A stretch of 64,000 bases of DNA from Acidobacteriota bacterium (GCA_019639175.1 JAHBSK010000001.1:496001-560000), one strand, 5' to 3'. Shown: positions 1 to 8,728, counted from the stretch's first letter. The notes: a model not told the origin generated them from the letters alone. A program made the numbers and translations.

Positions 1-2754
1 AAGGATATCCAACACGGCTTTGATCTTGTTCTTGGTGGCGTTGTTTTCCGTACGTTGCCCTGCCTTATCGCGGTCAGAGATCAGAGATACCGGAACTACG
101 CTTTCATATTTATTCGCAGGGATGTTTCTGATGACCTCAGAGCTTATCTGCCGAGCATCATTTGCTGCATAACGCAGATCGTAGCGTTTGTCATCGTTTG
201 CATTGACGCCTATCGTGATGATGAACGCACTGCCTTTTTTTGCAGGCATATTTTTAGGAACGGCATGTGTGACGCGCGTATTCTCGCTCTTGACCCCGTC
301 CGTATTGAAGGCATAGGCGTCGAGTTCCATATCGCTGCCGGACGCGCCCGTGCTGATCCTGACAGGAAAGGTCGTTTTGAATTTACCGTCGGAGCCGAGT
401 TTGACCGGGCCGTTTTCCGCCGGAGCGTATCCCACAAGCTGACCGTTGCGGAACAATCGCAGATCGTTCGCGCCGGAATTCATCGGTTTGCCGTCGGAGC
501 CTTTTTGCCGGGCGCTGACGGCATTTTGAACCTCGACCGTGACAAGTATCGTGTCCTGCTCAGTGCCTGGGCGGACCTCGGTTATTCTCACTTGCGGCTG
601 CGTGGTGTTCAGAGATGTCAGGTCACGCACGGCCTTGAACTCATTACCGCAGTCATTTTCACGGCGGCATTGCAGCACTCGCGGCAGCAGTTTTGGCTCG
701 TAATATTCACGCATGAATATCTCGAACGACAACGGTTCGAGGGGATCGTTTGGCAGCGTCCAGTAAAGTCCCTGCGGGTTTTCGAGTGTGCCGGTGTCAA
801 AGCGTCCGTCCTCCGCTGCAACGACCCAATCGTCGCTGTCCAGCGATATCAGCAGTGCTGCGGGCGAAGCATCTTCCAACGTCCAAACCCTCATCGTGGC
901 GTCAGAACTTCCGCTCACAAAATAGCCGTCAGGTGAAAATGCAACCGCGTTTATTCGGGCCGTGTGGCCGGCATATGACCTGACATTTTGTCCGGTCTCG
1001 GTATTCCATGCTGTGACGACGCTTTCCTCTCCGCCCGCGATCAGCGTTTTCCCGTCCGGCGAAAATGTGATGGAGTTATACCCTTGATTCGATCCTGACA
1101 GCGTTCTTATTTCGCGGCGTGTTTCAGCGTCCCACAGTTTTATGACGATACCGCTCGCGACCGCGATCGTTTTCCCGTTCGGAGAGAATTTTGCGTCCAA
1201 TATCATTGACGGATGTCCGTCAAACGAGTGTATAAGGTCGCCGGTGGCAGCGTTCCACAGTTTGGCGGATCTGTCCAAACTTCCTGAAAGAAGCGTCTTT
1301 CCGTCAGGCGAAAAGTTCACCGAATAGACAAAACCCGCATGGCCGCTCAGGGTGCGGATCGGCTGTCCTGTCGCGGCGTCCCAGAGCTTTATGGTCGTGT
1401 CTATGCTTGAGGAGGCAATGGTCTTTCCGTCGGGCGAAAAGGCAACGGAATATGTTCCGGCATAATGGGCCTCGATGGACAAACGAAGCGCGCCGGTTTC
1501 GCAATCCCATATCCTCACCTTGCCGTCGGTGCTTCCTGAAACCAGCGTTCTGCCGTCAGGCGAAAAGACGAGGCTTTTCACCTTCTCGACCTTTGCGGAG
1601 AGTGTTCGCAAAAGGCCGCCCGCGTCAGTTTTCCATAGTTTTATCGCTCCGCGATCGTGTCCTGCCGCCAATATTTTTCCGTCACGTGAGATGGCAACGG
1701 CATTGATGCCCGAACTCAGGCTTCGGAGCGAATGTGTCTGTTGGCCGTTAGTGACGTTCCACATCCGTATCGATTTGTCATAGCCTATGGATGCAACCGT
1801 TCCTCCATCCGGCGAGAACGCCGTCCGATAAACGGGCATTGTGTGGCCGCTGAACGAGCGGATAACGTTTCCTGACACGACATCGCGTATCTCTACGGTG
1901 TTATCACCGCCGCCTGTCACAAATGTTTTTCCGTCGGGAGAGAATGCGATCATTGTCTCGGACACGACCAATTTGTGCGAGCGAATGGCTGCTCCGGTTC
2001 GCGCATCCCAAAAGTGGATCGTCCAATCGCTGCCTGCTGACGCTATCATTTTTCCGTCCGGCGAAAATGCAACTGAGAAGATCTTTCCGTTGTGTCCTGG
2101 AATCGTTCGCAGATGCTTTCCTGACGCGGCATCCCACATTTCGATCTTGCCGCTGTCGTCGCCGGAAACAAGGATCTTGCCGTCCGGTGAAAATTCCAAT
2201 GTTCGGACGCGACCACTTTGTGTATCCACGCTGCGGATCGGCTCTGATGCATCCACGTTCCAAAGTTGTATCGTGCCGTCCATTCCGCCGGCGGCGATGA
2301 TTTTTCCGTCCGATGAATAAGCGACAACATCGACAAATACCGTGAATCCGGTGAAAACACGGATCTGACGGCCTGTGCTTACCTCCCACAGCCGCAGTTC
2401 GACGCTGCCGGACAGAAGATATTTGCCGTCAGGCGAGAAAGCGACCGAGTTGACAGGAGATGGGTGTCCGTCAAATGACCTTATCTGCCTGCCTGTTCGC
2501 GCGTGCCATAGTTTTACAGAATTATCGAAACCGGCCGTGGCTAACACTCGGCCGTCGGGTGAGAACATTACGGACGACACGGTGTCTGCGTGTCCGGTTT
2601 GGATAACCAGATTCGGTTTATCGGCAGCCGCCGACATTTGGCCGGTTTTAGGAAACAGGAAACACGTTGTGAGAATGAAAATACCGGTTATGGCCGCGAC
2701 CAATGCGGCTGACGGTTTTCCGGGTATGTTCAGTTCAGGGATTTTTACTCGCAT
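1..2754 (-). CDS. WD40-repeat protein with C-terminal caspase-like domain (3' end beyond window)
   Basis: Reading leftwards from an ATG at 2754, the frame stays open to base 1 (918 codons), so the C-terminus is missing. An N-terminal hydrophobic stretch (about residues 14-33) suggests a membrane anchor or signal. Fourteen copies of the FSPDGK-type WD40 core follow (about residues 50-625), enough for two seven-bladed propellers. A linker contains a DGRFDTG motif common in bacterial WD40 effectors. From about residue 838 the start of a caspase/peptidase C14 fold appears (FIITIGVNANDD, then YAANDAR). The catalytic His and Cys would lie off the left edge, so activity cannot be judged. Family knowledge: such proteins are bacterial orthocaspase-like proteins, probably self-cleaving or proteolytic effectors. 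It lies 66 bp downstream of ndh on the same strand. Confidence 0.85.
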   Translation of the reverse strand, partial: MRVKIPELNIPGKPSAALVAAITGIFILTTCFLFPKTGQMSAAADKPNLVIQTGHADTVSSVMFSPDGRVLATAGFDNSVKLWHARTGRQIRSFDGHPSPVNSVAFSPDGKYLLSGSVELRLWEVSTGRQIRVFTGFTVFVDVVAYSSDGKIIAAGGMDGTIQLWNVDASEPIRSVDTQSGRVRTLEFSPDGKILVSGDDSGKIEMWDAASGKHLRTIPGHNGKIFSVAFSPDGKMIASAGSDWTIHFWDARTGAAIRSHKLVVSETMIAFSPDGKTFVTGGGDNTVEIRDVVSGNVIRSFSGHTMPVYRTAFSPDGGTVASIGYDKSIRMWNVTNGQQTHSLRSLSSGINAVAISRDGKILAAGHDRGAIKLWKTDAGGLLRTLSAKVEKVKSLVFSPDGRTLVSGSTDGKVRIWDCETGALRLSIEAHYAGTYSVAFSPDGKTIASSSIDTTIKLWDAATGQPIRTLSGHAGFVYSVNFSPDGKTLLSGSLDRSAKLWNAATGDLIHSFDGHPSMILDAKFSPNGKTIAVASGIVIKLWDAETRREIRTLSGSNQGYNSITFSPDGKTLIAGGEESVVTAWNTETGQNVRSYAGHTARINAVAFSPDGYFVSGSSDATMRVWTLEDASPAALLISLDSDDWVVAAEDGRFDTGTLENPQGLYWTLPNDPLEPLSFEIFMREYYEPKLLPRVLQCRRENDCGNEFKAVRDLTSLNTTQPQVRITEVRPGTEQDTILVTVEVQNAVSARQKGSDGKPMNSGANDLRLFRNGQLVGYAPAENGPVKLGSDGKFKTTFPVRISTGASGSDMELDAYAFNTDGVKSENTRVTHAVPKNMPAKKGSAFIITIGVNANDDKRYDLRYAANDARQISSEVIRNIPANKYESVVPVSLISDRDKAGQRTENNATKNKIKAVLDIL

Positions 2755-2820
2755 TTTGACCTCTGACCCCTTGTTCTGATGTTTAGAACGGATCGAGCCA
2801 AAACAAATTGCGGCTCGGTG

Positions 2821-4167
2821 TTATTTGGGCGACGGCTGGCCGCGATCCTTTTTGTGCAGTTCGTCCAAAACGCGCCCGGCTTCCTCGCCTCCCATAAAGA
2901 CAAGAGCGTCGCGGAGTTCCAAAGCATCGCCGGTGATCAGGCGGGCACTGCGCTCACGCGTGAGATATGCCCAGAACCATTCCGCGAGAACGTAGAGCTT
3001 GTTGCGAAAGCCGATCAGGAAGAACACGTGCAGAAAAAGCCACAGCATCCACGCAATAAAGCCCCGAAATTTCATCCCGAAAACATGAGCTATTGCCTTG
3101 CTGCGGCCAATGGTCGCCATCGAGCCTTTATCGACATATTTGAAATTTGTCCGCTCTTTTCCTTTTATGTCCGCAAGGATGTTTTTTGCCGTGGCAGTTC
3201 CCATCTGCATCGCGGCGGGGCTGACACCCGGAACCGGATCGCCGTTTTCCTGTTTTATCGATGCCATGTCGCCAATGACAAATATATTTTTTTCATTGGG
3301 GATGCTGAGATCGGGTTCGACAAAGACACGGCCTGCCCTATCTGTCTCAACCTCCAGCAACTTACCCAATGGCGAAGCAGCGACGCCCGTCGCCCACAGC
3401 ACGACCTCGCAATCGACCCATTTATCGCCCGCTTTTACGCGGCCGGGTTCTATCTCTGTGACAAAGCTGTTCAGATGTACCTCAACGCCAAGAGATTCAA
3501 GCTGCTCCTTTGCACTTTCCGAAAGGTCGCTGTCAAATGTTCCAAGCACGCGGTCAGAGCCTTCAAAAAGCATCACGCGCGCTTTGGTCGTGTCTATCGC
3601 TTTGAAATCGTTCTTTAATGCCTGCCGTGCAATGTCGGCAATGGCCCCGGCAAGTTCGACACCCGTCGGGCCGCCGCCGATGACGACAAAATTCAGCGGA
3701 TCGTGTTCGCCCGTAAGTGCCGCCTTGCGTTCAGCCAATTCAAACGCGAGGAAGATGCGTCGGCGAATATCTACGGCATCTTCGATGGTCTTAAGGCCCG
3801 GCGCCCATGTTTCCCAATGGTCATTGCCAAAATATGCGTGACGGGCGCCGGCGGCGACGATCAGATGATCGAAATCCACTCGTGAGCCGTCATCCAACAG
3901 TACCTTTTGGTTTTCTTTGTCAAAGCCGACAACCTCACCAAGTATAACTTCGATGTTCTTTGCATAGTGCAAAATTCGACGAATGGGCGAAGCTATCTCG
4001 CCCGGCGACAGCACCGCAGTCGCCACCTGATAAAGCAGCGGCTGGAACACATGATGATTTTTTCGGTCGATGAGCATTACATCGACAGGCTTGTTCGCCA
4101 GGGCCTTTGCCGCCCAAAGCCCGCCAAACCCGCCGCCGATGATCACAACCTTTGGCCTCTTTGCCAT
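2821..4167 (-). CDS. ndh: Type II NADH dehydrogenase (NDH-2), FAD-dependent
   Basis: Single-subunit NADH:quinone oxidoreductase that passes electrons from NADH to the quinone pool without pumping protons, at the inner face of the membrane. The N-terminal dinucleotide fold GGGFGG lies at about residues 11-16. A second nucleotide-binding segment (VVIGGGPTGVELAG) is central, and the ATGVAASPL and FVIGDMAS segments typical of the FAD site follow. The C-terminus holds a hydrophobic region (WMLWLFLHVFFLIGF) expected for membrane attachment. The frame is open from 4221, but the ATG at 4167 has GGAGG eight bases upstream and starts directly at the flavin fold, so I prefer it (448 aa). The symbol is by family. 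Confidence 0.93.
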   Translation of the reverse strand: MAKRPKVVIIGGGFGGLWAAKALANKPVDVMLIDRKNHHVFQPLLYQVATAVLSPGEIASPIRRILHYAKNIEVILGEVVGFDKENQKVLLDDGSRVDFDHLIVAAGARHAYFGNDHWETWAPGLKTIEDAVDIRRRIFLAFELAERKAALTGEHDPLNFVVIGGGPTGVELAGAIADIARQALKNDFKAIDTTKARVMLFEGSDRVLGTFDSDLSESAKEQLESLGVEVHLNSFVTEIEPGRVKAGDKWVDCEVVLWATGVAASPLGKLLEVETDRAGRVFVEPDLSIPNEKNIFVIGDMASIKQENGDPVPGVSPAAMQMGTATAKNILADIKGKERTNFKYVDKGSMATIGRSKAIAHVFGMKFRGFIAWMLWLFLHVFFLIGFRNKLYVLAEWFWAYLTRERSARLITGDALELRDALVFMGGEEAGRVLDELHKKDRGQPSPK

Positions 4168-4238
4168 TTTCATAACCTCCGCCATAAAACGCGAAAAGTA
4201 TATGGATAGATTATCATTCAAAGCCTGGGATCAGACAC

Positions 4239-4274
4239 TGCATATACACCTATTATTATATCGCAGTATATGCA
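4239..4274. promoter_or_regulatory. Inverted repeat, possible operator between ndh and hicAB
   Basis: TGCATATAC (4239-4247) and GTATATGCA (4266-4274) form perfect 9-base arms around 18 bases. The site lies in the divergent region between ndh and hicA. A related GTATATGG occurs next to the hicA start at 4397-4404. HicB proteins with a C-terminal DNA-binding domain repress their own operons through such palindromes. Binding here is inferred. Confidence 0.4.
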
Positions 4275-4412
4275 AATCGATGATGACCATTTCACCACAG
4301 GCCGCTTGTCATTGATGCAAACAGCACCTCTCACTCAACTGCGTAATTACCAACCTGAGCGTAAGCGAGATCGCAATTTGACAGACAGGTTGTAACTGTA
4401 TATGGTGACATT

Positions 4413-4646
4413 GTGGGCAAAAAGGAAAAGCTATTGGAAAAAGCCAAAAGGGCGCCCAACAGTTTGACGTTCAATGACTTTGAAGCATTGCTTCATGCCT
4501 GCGGCTGGGAGTTTAAGAGGCAAAGCGGAAGCCATCGGATGTGGTATTCGCCCTTGAAATTTCGTCTGCCCATTCAGAATTATAAAGGGAAGGCGAAGGA
4601 GTATCAGGTGAAACAATTTTTGGATGAGTATGAAAAAGAATCGTAA
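4413..4646 (+). CDS. hicA: HicA-type mRNA interferase toxin
   Basis: Small (77 aa) basic protein of the HicA fold, a double-stranded-RNA-binding-like domain that cleaves mRNA. The family motif GSHRMW is at about residues 40-45; its His is the catalytic residue in characterised HicA toxins. The start is GTG at 4413. An ATG at 4402 is in another frame. At 77 aa it is close to the usual 60-80 aa. The 3' end overlaps hicB by 23 bases, so the pair is co-translated. The antitoxin lies downstream, the classical HicAB order. Confidence 0.85.
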   Translation: MGKKEKLLEKAKRAPNSLTFNDFEALLHACGWEFKRQSGSHRMWYSPLKFRLPIQNYKGKAKEYQVKQFLDEYEKES

Positions 4647-4986
4647 GATCGCGGATTATTTTGACGGCTATACAATAAATCTGGTTCAGGACAAGGATGG
4701 CGACTGGCTTGCTCATTTTGTCGAAATGCCAAACGTCTCAGCTTTTGGCGAAACCCCACAGCAGGCCGTCGAGGAACTTCGCGTTGCGTGGGAGCTTATG
4801 AAAGAATCTTATAAAGCTGACGGCGAAACTGTGCCGCAAGCTCCAAGCCGCAAGACCTACAGCGGAGCTTTTAACGTAAGAGTTGATAAAAGGCTGCATA
4901 AAGCGCTCGCGATCGAGGCCGCACAAAACGGTTTGTCGCTCAATGCACTGGTAGCTCAAAAACTTACGAGATCAACCCTGCGGTAA
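4624..4986 (+). CDS. hicB: HicB-type antitoxin with ribbon-helix-helix C-terminus
   Basis: Antitoxin partner of the preceding HicA. The N-terminal half (about residues 10-70) has the partially degraded RNase H-like HicB fold, with the family pattern DGDWLAHFVEMPNVSAFGET. The C-terminal half (about 80-118) reads FNVRVDKRLHKALAIEAAQN followed by GLSLNALVAQKL, a ribbon-helix-helix / Arc-like DNA-binding domain. This supports autoregulation at a nearby operator. Its 120 aa length fits the HicB class with a DNA-binding domain. Stop at 4986. Confidence 0.85.
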   Translation: MSMKKNRKIADYFDGYTINLVQDKDGDWLAHFVEMPNVSAFGETPQQAVEELRVAWELMKESYKADGETVPQAPSRKTYSGAFNVRVDKRLHKALAIEAAQNGLSLNALVAQKLTRSTLR

Positions 4987-5049
4987 TTGCGAGCGTGTCG
5001 GACCAATGTCGAAATGTAGTTCGTACGCCTGTATGGATCAAAAGCATAT

Positions 5050-5436
5050 CTAAGGTAAATCTGCAAGAAAGATATATTCATTGCTCCATGGCTGATTCGT
5101 TCCCAAAAGAAGCAGGTTGTTTTCGTCATGCCAATCACGCATACAGTGCCGGCATTGCTTTGCCGTGTCCGTACGGAGTTCTTTTCCACAAAAAGGACAT
5201 GGGCCGGTTTGAACTGCACGTCCTATCGGTTCGCCGCAATGATCGGCCCAATATTTTGCATCTCCCAGTGACATCCCGGTTAAACGCTTGAGTTCTTTCA
5301 CCGCCAATATCGGCTGTGCTTCTTTTCTGAGTTTGCGAATATATTCAGCAACGTCTGCGGGTACGCGAGGGTCGTCTATCGGCACCTCTATCCCGCAGCA
5401 TACACATCGCATTTCGTTGATATCACTGTTCATCAT
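5050..5436 (-). CDS. Zinc-ribbon protein with ribosomal L7/L12 C-terminal-like helix pair
   Basis: 128 aa protein of unknown function. An N-terminal CVCC motif (near residue 11) may bind metal. The middle segment ILAVKELKRLTGMSLGDAKY resembles the L7/L12 C-terminal-domain helices that bind GTPase factors. A CPFCGKE ... CRHCMRD zinc ribbon follows. The start ATG overlaps the stop of the upstream E1-like gene by 4 bases (5433-5436), so translation is coupled and the two products probably work together. I cannot assign a reaction. The L7/L12 likeness is by motif only. Confidence 0.6.
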   Translation of the reverse strand: MMNSDINEMRCVCCGIEVPIDDPRVPADVAEYIRKLRKEAQPILAVKELKRLTGMSLGDAKYWADHCGEPIGRAVQTGPCPFCGKELRTDTAKQCRHCMRDWHDENNLLLLGTNQPWSNEYIFLADLP

Positions 5437-6518
5437 AACCCTATAAACCTCGCATACAGAGATCTGGCTTCTGTGGGGTCGTCGGTTCCTTTTATGATCG
5501 CGCGGGCGTCGGCGAAAACGGTTATTTCACAGCCGTTGGCGGAGAAGCGGACAAGGTATTCGTTTTGTTTGACTTCCGAAACGGCAGCAAGGTTTGCTGC
5601 GAGGGTTTTCAGGTCGATGGTTGTCGGTTTTGGCGGAGCGATCTGGACGGCGTCGCGGCCGCAGAGGACGGCGGTGAAATCGACATTTTCGGCGTCGAGA
5701 AATTCGTAGATGTGCTTGCCACAGGTGATGCAGTCGGGGTTAAAGACGTTCTTGTGGTCGTGCAAACTCTCGCTATCAGAAATGCCCTTACTATCGTGCG
5801 GGCTTCTGCCGCTGAGCTTTATCTTTCGCCAGTCGTTTTGCCAGATGTCTATTTGTAACAGCGAGCCGTGCAGCGATGCCATATCGCCGACCAGGAGCTT
5901 TATGGCCTCGGCGGTTTGTATCGCCGAGATGCTTGTGACGATGGGCATTATCACACCCGCCGTGTCGCAGGTCGGTGCGGAACCGGCGTCCGGCATTTCG
6001 TCAAAGATGCAGCGGAGACACGGCGTTTCGCCCGGGATGACGGTCATCGTTGCGCCGTAGCTTGAAACAACGGCTCCGTATATCCATGTCCTGCCGTGCT
6101 TTACACAGGCGTCGTTGAGCAGATAGCGGATCTGAAAATTGTCCGTGCCGTCCAAAACGAGATCGCAGCCGGCGATGAGCGATTCGATGTTTGAATTGTT
6201 CACATCGGCAACAACTGCTTCGACCTCTATTTCCGAATTGATCTCGGCAAGGCGGTTCTTTGCGGCGACGGCCTTTGGCAGGCGCTCTGATGCATCGCTT
6301 TCCTTAAATAACGTCTGTCGCTGCAGGTTTGTAAATTCGACAAAGTCACGGTCAACGATCCGCAAATGCCCGACACCGGCACGCGCCAGTGTTTCAGCGT
6401 GGCTTGCCCCCAAAGCTCCGCAGCCGACGATCAGCACGCGGGCATTTGATAATTTCTCTTGCCCCTCGCGTCCGATCGGCGAAAACAAAATTTGTCTGCT
6501 GTAGCGTTCGTCTATCAC
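5433..6518 (-). CDS. ThiF/MoeB/HesA-family adenylyltransferase (E1-like)
   Basis: E1-type enzyme that adenylates the C-terminal Gly of a small sulfur-carrier protein such as MoaD or ThiS. With the GTG at 6518 as start, the ATP-binding loop GCGALG is at 32-37, the DGTDNFQIRY motif at about 123-132, and the zinc pair is CLRC (167-170) plus CITC near residue 265. The C-terminal extension (about 270-361), ending in SLYARFIGL, is seen in MoeB-like proteins and replaces a rhodanese domain. The frame is open to an ATG at 6680, but residues before IDERYSRQ lack family similarity, so the GTG is preferred. No Shine-Dalgarno is visible. Whether it serves molybdopterin or thiamine cannot be decided from the sequence. 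Confidence 0.8.
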   Translation of the reverse strand: MIDERYSRQILFSPIGREGQEKLSNARVLIVGCGALGASHAETLARAGVGHLRIVDRDFVEFTNLQRQTLFKESDASERLPKAVAAKNRLAEINSEIEVEAVVADVNNSNIESLIAGCDLVLDGTDNFQIRYLLNDACVKHGRTWIYGAVVSSYGATMTVIPGETPCLRCIFDEMPDAGSAPTCDTAGVIMPIVTSISAIQTAEAIKLLVGDMASLHGSLLQIDIWQNDWRKIKLSGRSPHDSKGISDSESLHDHKNVFNPDCITCGKHIYEFLDAENVDFTAVLCGRDAVQIAPPKPTTIDLKTLAANLAAVSEVKQNEYLVRFSANGCEITVFADARAIIKGTDDPTEARSLYARFIGL

Positions 6519-6743
6519 TAAAACTAAAATAACACAGGAAATACGCGGACTGCCGTGCCGTGAGCCGACTCTGTTTGAGTTTACTCTTATCGTACCCTGT
6601 CCCGCGCCGACAACAGTTGCCGCAACGATCTGTCCTCTTCTGACAAATTGCCTATCGTTGTAAGCAAAAAAATATGGCAAACCCTAACAAAGCAAGCGTT
6701 ATAAATGCGATAAATATTTTCATGATCTCAGGCCTTTTTGACT

Positions 6744-6749
6744 TATAAT
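6744..6749 (+). promoter_or_regulatory. Candidate -10 box (TATAAT) of the DUF1801 gene
   Basis: A perfect TATAAT lies 14 bases before the ATG at 6764, giving a predicted leader of about 8 bases. The -35 region is weak. Confidence 0.35.
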
Positions 6750-6763
6750 ATGAGTGAAAAACT

Positions 6764-7126
6764 ATGAAAAGCACAATACCGGATACAGTCGTTGGATATA
6801 TTGCAGGTTTTCCGAAGGATGTGCAGAAGGTTTTGAAACAGATCCGTTCGGTAATCAAACAGGCCGCCCCGGAAGCGGTCGAGAGCATCTCCTACGCGAT
6901 GCCTGCATATAAATTGAACGGCAAGCCGCTGGTTTATTTTGCCGGATATGAGAAACACATCGGCTTTTATGCAACGCCAACGGGACACGAGAAATTTAAA
7001 AAAGAGCTTTCAAAGTATAAGCAGGGGAAAGGCTCGGTGCAGTTTCCGCTTGATGAGCCGATGCCGCTCGATCTGATAAAACGCATTGTGGTGTTTAGAA
7101 AAAAGGAAAACGAAAAGCGCAAATAA
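6764..7126 (+). CDS. DUF1801 / YdhG-like protein (frataxin-like fold)
   Basis: 120 aa protein of the YdhG/DUF1801 family, which has a frataxin-like alpha/beta fold; some members were proposed as iron chaperones. Visible features are the start IPDTVVGYIAGFPKDVQ, the SYAMPAYKLNG motif (about residues 43-53), YEKHIGFYATP (about 62-72) and a basic tail. It stands alone on the plus strand. A related DUF1801 protein is encoded 0.7 kb downstream (7821-8213). Exact role unknown. Confidence 0.75.
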   Translation: MKSTIPDTVVGYIAGFPKDVQKVLKQIRSVIKQAAPEAVESISYAMPAYKLNGKPLVYFAGYEKHIGFYATPTGHEKFKKELSKYKQGKGSVQFPLDEPMPLDLIKRIVVFRKKENEKRK

Positions 7127-7243
7127 AACCCGTCGGACGTTTTCTTCATACTTATTTTTCTGCGCTTTAGTGTGAGGACAGAACCGGATTCACGCTGAAA
7201 CACGATCCGGGTTAGAATAATGATCCTGGCGAGGAACAAATGT

Positions 7244-7786
7244 ATGAACAATATATATGACTTGTCGGTCAAAAAGATAGATGGCAGCGATGTCGAACTC
7301 GGTGATCATGCAGGCAAGGTCCTGCTGATCGTGAACGTAGCTTCCAAATGCGGGCTTACACCGCAATATGAGGCGCTGGAAAAAATATACGAGCAATACA
7401 AAGAACGCGGGTTCGAGGTGCTTGGTTTTCCGGCGAATGAATTTGGTGCGCAGGAGCCGGGTACGAATGCGGAGATACAGGAGTTTTGCACAACAAACTA
7501 TGGCGTGAAATTTCCGATGTTTGAAAAGATCGTTGTAAAAGGCGACGGCATCCACCCGCTTTATCAATATCTGATAGAAACAAAGCCCGAAGCCGTGTCG
7601 CCGAACGGAGCGAGTTTTGAAGAAGACCTGAAAGGTTACGGTTTTTCGCGCGAGAACAAAGCTGACATCCTGTGGAATTTTGAAAAATTCCTTGTGGAAC
7701 GCGACGGCAGAGTGACAGAACGATTCAACCCCGATGTTGCTCCGGACAGCGATGTGCTTATCGCCGCGATCGAAGCCGCGCTCTAG
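7244..7786 (+). CDS. Glutathione peroxidase family, probably thioredoxin-dependent
   Basis: Reduces hydrogen peroxide and lipid hydroperoxides. From the ATG at 7244 the catalytic tetrad is visible: Cys36 in NVASKCGLT, Gln70 in FGAQEPG, and Trp144-Asn145 in LWNFEKF. Cys82 in EFCTTNYG matches the resolving Cys of thioredoxin-dependent GPx enzymes. The usual FPCNQF motif is FPANEF here. The frame is open from an ATG at 7220, but GAGGA sits eight bases before the 7244 ATG, which also begins at the domain. Cys instead of Sec fits bacterial members. 180 aa, full length. Confidence 0.92.
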   Translation: MNNIYDLSVKKIDGSDVELGDHAGKVLLIVNVASKCGLTPQYEALEKIYEQYKERGFEVLGFPANEFGAQEPGTNAEIQEFCTTNYGVKFPMFEKIVVKGDGIHPLYQYLIETKPEAVSPNGASFEEDLKGYGFSRENKADILWNFEKFLVERDGRVTERFNPDVAPDSDVLIAAIEAAL

Positions 7787-7820
7787 CTCGTGTCAAGGTT
7801 TATTGCGACTCTGAAAGAAA

Positions 7821-8213
7821 ATGACAACGGATACACAAAAATACAACGATGCTTTGTCTTCGGATGACAAAGCCATTTGCGATCTGCTGGCGAATACGAT
7901 CGACGGCATTTTGAAAGATGCCGAGAACAAGATATGGCATCGGCATCCCGTGTGGTTTTTGGACGGCAATCCGACAGTCGGTTACAGCAAACAAAAGGCG
8001 GGAATACGATTGATGTTCTGGAGCGGGGCGGATTTTGACGAGGACGGATTGAACGTAAAGGGCGAAAAGTTCAAGGACGCCTCCATTTTTTACAACGCTG
8101 TTTCTGAAATAAACAAAAAAGACCTGAAACGCTGGCTAAAAAGATCCCGCGAGATACAGTGGGACTACAAAAATATAGTAAAAAGAAAAGGAAAACTTGA
8201 AAGGCTAAAGTAG
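7821..8213 (+). CDS. DUF1801 domain-containing protein
   Basis: 130 aa member of the DUF1801 group (residues about 20-120), recognisable by WHRHPVWFLDGNPTVGYSKQ, GIRLMFWSGADFDEDGL and a basic C-terminus. It probably shares the frataxin-like fold with the protein at 6764-7126 but is a diverged paralogue, not a recent copy. It starts 34 bases after the peroxidase gene and may be co-transcribed with it. Biochemical role unknown. Confidence 0.7.
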   Translation: MTTDTQKYNDALSSDDKAICDLLANTIDGILKDAENKIWHRHPVWFLDGNPTVGYSKQKAGIRLMFWSGADFDEDGLNVKGEKFKDASIFYNAVSEINKKDLKRWLKRSREIQWDYKNIVKRKGKLERLK

Positions 8214-8285
8214 CGTATTGGATGAACAGAAGGAGACCGAAAAAGGGAAGTTTAGAAAAATCTTAAAACGGAGTGCCCTAAAGTT

Positions 8286-8666
8286 ATGACCCAAAAAAGT
8301 GCTCTTGACCTGGTAAAAGAAGCAAAGGAACAGATAGAGAACCTGACACCAGAGCAGGTGAGGAACGAAATAGCCGCCGGAGATGTCGTCGTTATTGACA
8401 TCCGCGAAAGTGAAGAATTGGCACAGAACGGAAAGATCGCCGGTTCGGTTCACGCACCTCGCGGAATGCTGGAGTTTTACGCTGACGAGACGCTGCCATA
8501 TCACAAACCCGAATTCGACAAGGAAAAACGCATAATTCTGCACTGTGCCTCGGGCGGGCGTTCTGCCCTGGCCGCCAAAACCCTCAAGGAAATGGACTAC
8601 GACAACGTCGCTCACCTGGACGGCGGCCTCAAGGCATGGAAAGAAGCCGGTTTTGAGACGGAGTAG
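8286..8666 (+). CDS. Single-domain rhodanese-like protein
   Basis: Rhodanese domain (about residues 20-124) that carries sulfane sulfur on a persulfide. The active-site Cys87 sits in HCASGGRS, a six-residue loop of the single-domain type. The CH2A-like VVVIDIRE (34-41) and the C-terminal HLDGGLKAWKEAGF are canonical. It has no signal peptide, so it should be cytoplasmic. A sulfur donor role near the ThiF/MoeB-like gene is possible but the genes are 1.8 kb apart. Confidence 0.9.
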   Translation: MTQKSALDLVKEAKEQIENLTPEQVRNEIAAGDVVVIDIRESEELAQNGKIAGSVHAPRGMLEFYADETLPYHKPEFDKEKRIILHCASGGRSALAAKTLKEMDYDNVAHLDGGLKAWKEAGFETE

Positions 8667-8699
8667 CGGACGATCCGAAAACCAAGCAAAAGAAGGAAG

Positions 8700-8728
8700 T
8701 CAACTATCCGAAAAAATCGGACAGTTGA
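8700..8728 (+). terminator. Hairpin downstream of the rhodanese gene
   Basis: Arms 8700-8711 and 8717-8728 form a 12-bp stem with one mismatch and an AAAAA loop. No U-run follows, so it may be a 3'-end stabiliser or an imperfect terminator. Confidence 0.4.

Noticed and set aside
55..936. Open frame of 293 codons on the plus strand
   Set aside because: Antisense to the WD40/caspase gene, whose repeats are unmistakable; codon pattern and sequence make no sense as protein.
2794..2817. CGAGCC/GGCTCG hairpin after ndh
   Set aside because: Short stem, 12-base loop and no U-run; too weak to call a terminator.
6519..6680. Extended N-terminus of the ThiF/MoeB-like protein
   Set aside because: The extra 54 residues resemble no E1 family sequence; GTG at 6518 begins exactly at the conserved start.
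6652..6888. Minus-strand frame with a hydrophobic 24-residue end
   Set aside because: Mostly antisense to the DUF1801 gene; no ribosome site or conserved feature.
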